DNA from: Apiospora phragmitis
Taxonomy: Eukaryota > Ascomycota > Sordariomycetes > Amphisphaeriales > Apiosporaceae
DNA length: 64,000 nucleotides
NCBI GenBank assembly: GCA_038363925.1
Contig: JAQQWL010000013.1
Coordinates: 248,001 to 312,000 of the forward strand
Direction: 5' to 3'
The notes below the pieces were generated by a model. It searched no databases and was not told where the DNA came from. It was given only the letters and a program-made list of their open reading frames with translations. Positions 56,201 to 64,000 of this stretch are shown one piece after another. Numbering within the stretch: position 1 is the stretch's first letter; each line of letters begins with the position of its first letter. The position numbers and the translations under genes were made by a program.

Positions 56201-57575
56201 TTAGTCATCGACTGCTGCCGCGCGGTCACACACTATCCTCCATCCTCTGTGGAACCTCGTTCGTAGCTGGTCGGCGACCTCTATGCGGCCGATCTTGCGA
56301 TTGTAGCGTTCCAGTTCGCCCAGGGCACGAACGGTATGGCGTGCATCCGGACCAACCGCCTTTAGACACGCGTCATACCGTGCTTGGTACGATTCCAACG
56401 CCTCTTCCTCGAGCCCTAGGCTCTCCATTGCCTGCGCCCTCAGGTACCAGTACACGGTCTGCGTCCAGATGTCATAGCCTTCCGGTGAGGCCTCGATCCG
56501 TCTTCCAATGTCCTCGAGGAGCTCGGCAGCTTCGGTATCGAGACCTGCCTCGACATAGATGGTAACCAATTCGAGCTTCGCCCACATGACGTAATCCAAA
56601 GTCCAGTATTTGACGTCGGCAGCCATGTCGTCCACCATCTGCTCGATACCTGCCTTTGCCGACATCATCGATAGCCCGCCGAACCGGTGCAAGCTACGAA
56701 TCAACTCAAGTCGATGCACGGCAAGCTCTTTGTGCCGAGTGCCCAGCCGCTGCTTGAGAGACTCCCACCAAGCCTGCAGAATCATCCAGAGGTAAGGTCG
56801 TATCGCCGTGACGCCGAGAGTATTTATGTGATGCCATATCCGACTAATTGGATGGTTCTCCCCGAGGACTATGGGGAACAGACTGGCTGAATACCGCACA
56901 AAGGAGGCGCCGAGCTCGGGGCCGGCTTGCAGCATGTAGAAGGCCACGATCAATGTCTTGAGGAGGATTTCAGGTGGCTGCTCTGTCCGTACGATGGACT
57001 GGTACTGCTGGAAACAAATCTGTACCATACGGAAACCGGCCTTAGTGTCGCCGCGTAGGACCACCTCCTCGCGACGCCAGCTTGGTTTGTCCAGAGCCCC
57101 AACTTGGGACCCAGCTCCATGCCCCAGTCATTGGAGGCATTCCAAGCTCGATTCTCAAAGCGTTCATTCGTCCAGTCCAGGATGCATCGCGCACATTCCT
57201 CAGGTAAGCGTAGCACGTCCGGTGTCCTCACAGGGAGCGGTACCTGCGGCGGTGAGTTGGCGCGATGAAGCAGCCTTGCCGCCGCTGACTGCATACTAGA
57301 TAAGCGCGCAGCAGCGGCATCCGCACCGGCGGCCAAATCATCTTCGCTGCTAGTAGGGGATGACGACGGTGACGCTGATGATACCGGTAATCGGTTTGTA
57401 AGTGGCAGCACTTTGATAGGGCCGGTGCGAATGATGCTCTTGCCGATTGCGACGGGATTCTTGGGAGGACCGACGAAGCCGCGTTTAGGTAGCACCTGGC
57501 GAGCGTCGCGCTGCTTACGACCCAACTTGCGGGCATCGCGATATTGATCTTGGATGCCTTGTTCATCGTAGCTGT
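56201..57575 (-). CDS. TPR-like protein related to the adjacent Clr5 protein, frame-broken, 5' end uncertain
   Basis: The coding signal starts near 57575, after a probable intron acceptor (CTACAG), with DEQGIQDQYRDARKLGRKQ, a basic region and then LPEECARCILDWTNERFENR. Near 57065-57075 one missing base in a GG-rich spot moves the frame to one ending at 56201. This contains FRMVQICFQQYQSIV, VLGENHPISRIWHHINTLG, AAELLEDIGRRIEASPEGYD and ALESYQARYDACLKAVGPDA, which are TPR-like helical pairs. Two segments parallel the neighbouring Clr5 protein (GENHPI..IWHHINTL beside GHDHPT..TWNTL), so the two genes are probably related. No Clr5 domain was found upstream; either it is absent here or its exon was not recognised. 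Function unknown. Confidence 0.6.
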
Positions 57576-60103
57576 AGTTTGTGAATCGAGGTGTTGGTCT
57601 TTGTCATTCAACAATGGCTTAAGAGTAAAGGTGCCCGCGAACGAGCGGCGCAGACTCACGTGTCCGAGGCCTCGGGTTCCAGTTGCATGCTCATGTTCAT
57701 TTGCCCGAGGAGCAATCGGGTAGTACCTTCCCCATTCACCAACCCCTGCTCTCTGGGCCTGCGAGATACGTCTGCTGTTGGGTGATCCGACGCTGCGTAG
57801 CCGGGCGTCTAGAAAAGGGCAGTTACTGATTGCGACTTTCTGCATCCAAAGTCTCAAAGGCGGGTGATGACTGGTGTCATTGATGATGATTAATTGAGAA
57901 GGAGGATAAGCTTAAACCATCAAGTGTTAGGTAAGCGAGACAGTGGGTGGGCGGGCTTTTGAGAGAGAAGACCCTCTTTCTCTCAGTAGTGCTCTTTCCT
58001 CACACTCGCTCAGCTCTCCAGATTCCAGAAGGCCCTCTCTTCTCGGTCTCTTCCCTGTCTGTCCACTCCCACGGCACTAACCCATCCACCAACCGTTCAC
58101 CACCGGATGTCAATTCCATGACACCCCTACGCAAGAGCTCCAACCAGTCAAGCATTAGCCAAATCATTGATGATTGGTCCGGAGGCATTGCATATCATAT
58201 GGGGCTGAATGGTCCGCGTATTTGTTACCTTGCATCCTACGCATGGCCGCAAATCGAATATGACCCACAACTTAGTGGGCGCCAAATCCCCAATCCCCTC
58301 CCCTCCATGATGCCAAGCAGCTAGCTAGTATTTCTATTTACACAATGGGCACCAGTAATGCTGACTCCCTATTGCTGAGCTATTCTCAACCTCATTACTA
58401 CAATGATTATGGGCTCTATTCCTGTCCGCTGTCAGCACCAAGAGGCATGCTGATGACCCGGAGAATCGGCTGAGACCGAAGGCCGAGTTCGTATGCGTAT
58501 GCGACGTAGTTCCCACATCCTTATTGTTCCTTTTGATTGATCCGTACCGCTGAGATGTGTTTTGGTCATGTACGGCAGTGAAGATCTCACCTTTTGCGGC
58601 CTCCATGTTGCATACCACTTATCCACCGCAGCTACGTGAAAGAGTTCGCGATCCTCTGCCAGGGGCCAAGGGCGTTCAGATCTCACCCACAATGGTTCTC
58701 ATCAAGACAATATTAATTGACAAGAACCCCCCAGGAGACATGCCGTAGAACGTCGCCGGGATGTTTTGTGTAGTCGGGCAGCGTGCTGTTTGAGGTGCGG
58801 TTGGATGAAGCTCGCTAAGTTCAAAACGGGCATCGGCGGGCCTCAAGATTCATCAAGGCGCTGAGCTATGCCGAATTTGTCTTTGCTGCAAATCATGCCT
58901 GCCCCAGACCCCCAGTGCCCCCGTGTGAGCATCTCAAGGTTGCTAGCCATCAAACCCCGAGTGTCCTGGCCGAGACTCTCGCGACCTCGAAGCTTGGTGA
59001 TGATCTCCGCCGCAGATTCACGGCCTCACAGACGTTAGCATCGATGCGGTAATGGTCGCGTTGGCGGATCCTTAACTCCTTGCCGCTAAGGATATTTCCG
59101 AGCTCGCACCCCGGCGTCTCGTCCCACCCCGCAAACATCCAATGTTCCCTCTTGAAAAGCCGCTGTGATCACTAACTCTATTATGCTTAGGCGCATATTA
59201 TCGTCGTACAAGGAGTCAAGGACTGCCGACTACTGCTATTTTGCACACATCCGTGGGCCGTGGGCCGTGGGCCGTGGGCCGTGGCAAGCCGACGTCTGAA
59301 GTGGGTGAAGATCCGAGTTGAACATACGAGGACAACCTCATCTCGACCGGATAGATCCCCGGTCTGTCCATCAGAGGTGGATATGCCCCCCTTTCCACCC
59401 CCCATAAGGCCACAATTCACTATATGAAAGACACAAGACGCCACTCTAATGGAAGCATTGCTTGCGACCCTTGGACGTGTCTGTGTCGTTGGCTGGCACA
59501 GGCACTCACTGATTTACGGGAACTCAATTGCGGTCTTCGGCACGTGGATAGGAAGTCCGCCCGAATGTATGTACCCCGCAGTGACAAGAAACGACCCAAA
59601 ACCAAGCAGACCCAAGCGGGAACCTTAGGCGAGAGATTCTAGACGATTTGAAGCATAAACCAGGTGTTTAGGTTGGGAGTTTGCCTGCTAGCAGCCCGGG
59701 ATGTGGATGGCCCAGGTGGCTGATGCAGCGCATCGATGCGGCGGGCAAACTCTCGATCGTCCAATGGTGTGGCTAGAGCGGTGGTCGACAGGGATCTGTC
59801 TCGACATCACTCAGCAGCAGTGACGACACGACTCTTCAACCCAAAACCTTGAATCCTCCCTTCGACATGAGGCTTGCTTACACGCACGCTTTCAAACGTA
59901 ATGAGAAATGCCGACCCCTCTTCGGGCCCGTATCATAAATAGGCAGCGGTGGGAGCCTGGTAAAATTTGAATCATCATCTGTTAATCTTGTGTGTCTTGA
60001 GCTTCAGACGTATCAGGATATTTCAAGATAAACTATACGCAACTTCATCACTCACTCGCCAGTGCACTCTAGCAACCGTCATCAGCTTAGCAACATCTTC
60101 ACC
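57576..60103. other. 2.5-kb gene-free stretch
   Basis: Contains possible 5' exon sequence of the TPR-like gene at its left end and a 7-bp minisatellite at 59251-59284. The right end is the promoter and leader of the opsin gene. No other gene is supported. Confidence 0.5.
59251..59284. repeat. 7-bp minisatellite, almost five copies
   Basis: The unit CCGTGGG is repeated head to tail four times plus a partial copy, in non-coding DNA. Confidence 0.85.
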
Positions 60104-61243
60104 ATGGAGGAAGTTCTCAGGAAGACCACTGCTACGGCCACGGCTTCGCCGACGAGCTTCCCAACCGTCACCCCGGACCTGCCGACTTTCTACTTCACTG
60201 ATGTCGCCAGTGACACCGGCAAGCGTACACTATGGTGAGTTCACCCAGATGCGTTCGGATACTGGATCCCTAAACTCATTTCTTGTGCGCAGGGTCGTCA
60301 CCGTCTTCATGGCTCTGTCGTCGCTTGCCTTCTACGCAATGGCCATGAGGGTCCCAGTTGTAAGTCTAGTCCGTGAGGAATCTCCTGTTCCCTGTCAACT
60401 GACCCCGGGTAGCAAAAACGCCTGTTCCATGTCTTGACTGCCTTCATTACGACCATTGCCTTCATCTCCTACTTCGCAATGGCCTCTGGTGATGGCATCA
60501 ACTTCCACGTCTACAAGGAGAAGACCACCAAGCATCACACCGCCATGGAGGTTTACTCGCGCCAGGTATACTGGGCACGTTACGTTGATGTAAGTCTCAG
60601 GTACCTGGAAATGATACGCTGAATGAGTGCAAACCGAGCATCCTGGCTGCTGACAAACCTCCACAGTGGTCTCTGACTACCCCTCTGTTGCTGATGGATC
60701 TTGGTTTCCTTGCTGGTCTCAACGGTGCCAGCCTGCTCATCTCTGTCTTCGCCGACGTCATCATGGTTCTCACCGGTCTCTTTGCCGCCTTCGGTAACAG
60801 CGATGGCCAGAAGTGGGGATACTACACCATGGGCTGCGCTGCCTATTTGGTTATCGTCTACCAGCTCGCCATCAACGGCCGCACCGCCATCTCCAACAAG
60901 GACACCAAGACCAAGACTTTCTTCACCATGATTGCGGGCTACACCCTGCTTCTGTGGACTGCGTATCCCATGTGAGTTTAGACCTGTTCCTAAATTCGAC
61001 GTTGAACAAAACACTGACAACGTCCGCTCTAGTGTCTGGGGCATTGGTGACGGAGCCCGCTTGATGAATGTGGATGCTGAGGTTGTCTGCTACGCCATCC
61101 TCGACGTGTTGGCCAAGCCGATCTTCGGATTTTGGCTGCTGACCACACATGATAAGCTTTCGCGCAACACGGCTTCCCTTGAGGGTTTCTGGGCCTCTGG
61201 TCTTACCCAGGAGGGTGCCATCCGAGTTGGCGATGGTGCTTAA
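60104..61243 (+). CDS. microbial-type rhodopsin (opsin), probable light-driven proton pump
   Basis: Five exons: 60104-60234, 60293-60359, 60413-60589, 60667-60971 and 61033-61243, all in phase, 296 residues. The start ATG at 60104 sits in an ACCATGG context. Seven helices are visible. Helix C reads RYVDWSLTTPLLLMDLGFL: Asp125 and Asp136 are eleven residues apart, as are the proton acceptor and donor of bacteriorhodopsin. Helix G reads AILDVLAKPIFGFWLL, with Asp251 and the retinal Schiff-base Lys255 four apart. All key residues of an outward proton pump are thus present, unlike the YRO2/HSP30-type opsin-related proteins that lack the lysine. Related ascomycete pumps include Fusarium CarO and Leptosphaeria rhodopsin. 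No carotenoid or retinal biosynthesis genes are in the window. Confidence 0.9.
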
Positions 61244-61562
61244 CAAGCGAAGGTGTGTATTCCAAACCACATTGTACCTCCGCCAGCATGCGGCTGGTGC
61301 TACTCGACATTACAGCTCCTCTTGCGGAGGCCTTGCTGAGTGGAGAGACCTCAACTTAAGCTCCGAGGCGTTTCGAATTCCACGCTGTTCATGGGTACTG
61401 GGTGTTCAACTGGCATTGATCGCGCGATCCAGATTGATCACATGCTTTTAAGTAGTTTCACATGGTTCTGTATGATTAATTGTTTACGATCGTTTAATAA
61501 TTGAAAGCGTTGGCATTCTAAATTTTCTGATCATGCTCAATGAACGGGACTTGTTTAGCAAT
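61244..61562. other. convergent gap between opsin and pectinesterase genes
   Basis: 319 bp of AT-rich 3' flank with no gene. Confidence 0.5.
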
Positions 61563-62958
61563 TCATACTAAAACACTTTGGTCGATCCAGTTCAAATCAT
61601 TCGGCTCGCCTTCCCATCCCATGAAGACTTTCCGGGGACTACTGTATGGCTCCACGCTCTCGTCGTCCAGGACTGTCGTAACATTACTTCCCGCCATCGC
61701 CACCTCGTCGTAGCCGGGCCCTTGGTTGCGGTAGACGGCCTCGAGAGTCGTCGTGTCGAAGCGCGGGTCTGCGTCCTGCCATTTGATGTACCCCGCGGGT
61801 AGGATGCTCGCGTCTAGGTACGTGTCCATGAAGACGCTGCGGTGCAGCGCGTTCCACGGGCGGCCCAGCGGGCACTGGCCCTCAATCGCCGCCGCGATGG
61901 TGCTGTTGGCGGCGATGACGCGCGACGAGGAGACGTAGGCGCCGTACTTGTTGGGGAACGTCGTGTTCGTGCCTACATCGCACCATCAATTAGCGCTTTT
62001 CCAAGCTACTTCTCCAACTGAGCGGACGTGTACACGTAGGTATATATAGACTGAATAGAAACGAGGAATCAAAGACGAAAGAACAATTTATTATACCTTT
62101 CCACGCCGTGATGCCGCCCCCGCAGTTCCGCAGCGCCAGCGTCGACCGCTCAACCCACGCCGTCCCGAACCCGTACAAGAAGTCGACTTCGCCCGCGACG
62201 ACGCAGTCGTAAAAAAACGCGCCGCCGCGCTGGCCCACGTAGACGGTGTCTTGGAAGCTGTAGAAGCCGCAGCCGTAGAAGCTGGCGCGCGCGTACGCGA
62301 CGCCCAGCGCGAGCGCGGGCCCCACAGACCGCGCCGCCGCCGTGTTGCGCATATCGATGTGGTACAGCCGGAAGTCGCGGCTGCCGGGCGGCGTGGCGGC
62401 GGGCACGGGGTGCCCGGTGGGGCCGGTGCCTGTCAGGGCGGCTTCCCACGTGGGGGCGACTGTCAGCACGCTGGTTACGGCGTTGTCGGTGATCTTGCCC
62501 GTGCTGTCGCTGTTGGCGGCGGACCAGACTACGGTCACCTCGTTGGCGCGGTCGGTGTCAGATTGCACGTCTGCGTAAGACACTACACCTTGGTAGGGAG
62601 CATTGGTCTGCCCAGCAGCGTCAGGGGGCCCGGGCGCGTCACGTTGAGCTGCTCGACGTACGTCCCTGGCGCGATGAGGATGGTGTGCGCCGTGTCGTCG
62701 TGCGGCAGCGACGCGATGGCGGCCTGGATCGTCGTGAAGTTCGCCAGCGGGCTGCCGGCGCTTACGAAGAGGGTCCCCGCTGGACAGCCCGCAAAGGGGC
62801 GACAGGTCTTGCGTTGGCACTCCGCATAGGTTCTGGCCGGAAGGGCTGAGGGACACATCGTCAAAAACACTACGACGCGCATTCAATGCCGGGGCCGAGG
62901 TCACGAGCTGACTCACGGCCAGTGCCGGGAGGAATGTTGCACGTCCGAGCTGCCACAT
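61563..62958 (-). CDS. secreted pectin methylesterase (CE8), frame-broken near the 5' end
   Basis: Starts at the ATG 62958 with a signal peptide (MWQLGRATFLPALAVSQLV) and runs to 62097; a second exon spans 61972-61563 after a 124-bp intron. Pectin methylesterase removes methyl groups from plant pectin outside the cell. The beta-helix motifs are present: YGCGFYSFQDTVYV, AGEVDFLYGFG and GQCPLGRPWN, with the catalytic aspartates and the arginine. The N-terminal frame changes near 62840-62780 into one carrying AGSPLANFTTIQAAIASLPH and GTYVEQLNVTRPGPLTLLG. It returns at the CCC run 62611-62613 (a G-run on this strand), where one extra base would restore the reading. The second break looks like a homopolymer error; the first is less clear. 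A plant-associated or saprotrophic lifestyle would fit. Confidence 0.8.
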
Positions 62959-63741
62959 TGTGTTTTGCTGGAAACTTTCACTCCGGCAGAACGGGTAAAG
63001 GGGGATAGTTGGCTGGCCATTGACCGATGTTCTGGCCTAGGCCCAATATATGTACCTAGTTAGCATCGCTACTCTACCATAATATTTTTACCTTCAGACA
63101 TGCATTTCCTGTGATATCGTCCTCCAGAGAAGTATTCCAGGGGTTCAAGCAGATGGGGATTGCGGGGGAGCTGGGGGGGACGTTGGGGTAGACGCGGAGG
63201 AAGTAAATCCACGAAACAAACAGCGTGTACGGACGGTTACGGGGTTCCACTTGATCCCTGGGCATGCAATCAGGAGGGTTGAGGATGCGCCGCTGGTGCT
63301 TCATCTCTCGTACTAGTAAAGTCATTAGGATAGCTAGCATCGGCATAGATGGCCGCCATTTGCATAGCCGCCTGCAAGCAATGGGATATCTCGTTAGCTG
63401 GGTATATGTATGGGCTGGTTTGAGCTAGGTATCCCAGTGCTCTGACGGCTGTGGGTTCAAATCTATAACTCGGGGAAGCAGAGATACAGCCCAGAAATGA
63501 CCTTATGCATTATTTATATTGGGAGCTTCAGTTTGACCACTGTCACGAACATGGGTGCATTTGGATTTGACTAGACCCAGAATTGTGAGATAGGCTGGAG
63601 GGAATCCGCGTTGTCTTCCTCCGTAGATTCGCTTCAGGGGGTATTAAAAACTACTATTATCTCCTCCAACTTGTGTGGTAACCAACACCGTCTACTCCAC
63701 CCCTAGGGCCATCAAGGCCTTGTATCACGACACCTTCCACC
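62959..63741. other. region between pectinesterase gene and transporter exon
   Basis: A possible terminal exon lies on the minus strand at 63371-63270: a CTAAC branch site and TTGCAG acceptor precede a short open frame (MQMAAIYADASYPNDF) that ends in a stop at 63270. Another frame (LRVYPNVPPSSPAIPICLNP) is open at about 63346-63074. Neither could be assigned to a gene. Confidence 0.35.
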
Positions 63742-64000
63742 TTACAGAGCATGCAGCTTAGAATCCTTCGTCATGCGACGGAACTTCTTGCCGGAGGGGA
63801 TGAACACAGCCAACCCAATGACACAGAACCCGACTGTAATCGCCATGAGAGTGAGTACAGGGGCAAGGTAACCTCCCGTTGCAGCCCAGTCGTTGAAAAA
63901 GAAAATCATTCCGAACTGTAGGTATCGAGAAGTCAATCAACGAAGCTTCCTTTCAGGGTACACATCATCATGTAAATTAGCAGTAGTAGCAGTTGGTAAG
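63742..64000 (-). CDS. MFS-type transporter, last exon, cut by the window end
   Basis: The final exon spans 63915-63742 after a CTACAG acceptor, and the intron before it reaches toward the window edge. It encodes a short amphipathic lead (FGMIFFFNDWAATGGYLAP), one membrane helix (VLTLMAITVGFCVIGLAVF) and a basic cytoplasmic tail (IPSGKKFRRMTKDSKLHAL). This is typical of the end of a fungal MFS transporter. The substrate class cannot be told from this piece. The upstream exons lie outside the window. Confidence 0.62.

Noticed and set aside
63421..63475. tRNA-like 3' half (GTGGGTTCAAATC with a B-box look)
   Set aside because: The T-stem does not pair well and no A box, anticodon arm or acceptor stem could be built around it.

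Overview
The window is nuclear DNA of a filamentous ascomycete (Pezizomycotina, probably a Sordariomycete). Genes have short introns of about 55-125 bp with GTAAGT/GTACGT-type donors and CTAAC/CTGAC branch sites. The families are fungal: RGS-LOV, HsbA, HET, Clr5, 2EXR and a microbial-type opsin. No rRNA, tRNA, CRISPR array or plasmid-like feature was found.

Layout. 1-16 kb: an RGS-LOV photoreceptor (-), the nuclease EXO5 (-), a small F-box/membrane protein (+), an HsbA-type secreted protein (-), a secreted cupredoxin (+), a secreted isochorismatase-like hydrolase (+) and a small Myb/SANT-like nuclear protein (+). 16.3-30.8 kb: an island made only of four HET-domain genes and two paralogous multi-pass membrane proteins of unknown function. 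32-34.4 kb: a 14-TM DHA2-type MFS exporter. 36.6-42.5 kb: a 2EXR protein, NAF1 (-) and ALG9 (+), the last two divergent. 42.7-49.7 kb: a gene-poor stretch with a gag-like relic and decayed reading frames. 49.7-57.6 kb: an SH3/single-TM protein, a Clr5-domain protein (-) and a related TPR-like protein (-). 60-64 kb: an opsin with a complete pump motif set, a pectin methylesterase (-), and the last exon of an MFS-type transporter cut by the window edge.

The main interest is the 16.3-30.8 kb island. Three of its HET genes are paralogues sharing an unusual N-terminal region of up to about 250 residues ahead of the HET domain. Two related membrane proteins sit beside two of those HET genes. Two-gene HET loci control vegetative incompatibility in other ascomycetes, so a HET plus membrane-partner allorecognition module is a reasonable hypothesis. 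It is an inference, not shown by sequence alone.

A caution applies throughout. Many coding regions carry single-base frame breaks, including the housekeeping gene ALG9 and the extreme 3' end of the SH3 gene, and many of the breaks lie in C/G homopolymer runs. Some apparent pseudogenes may therefore be consensus-sequence errors. EXO5, NAF1, the MFS exporter, the opsin and the second membrane protein are fully open.
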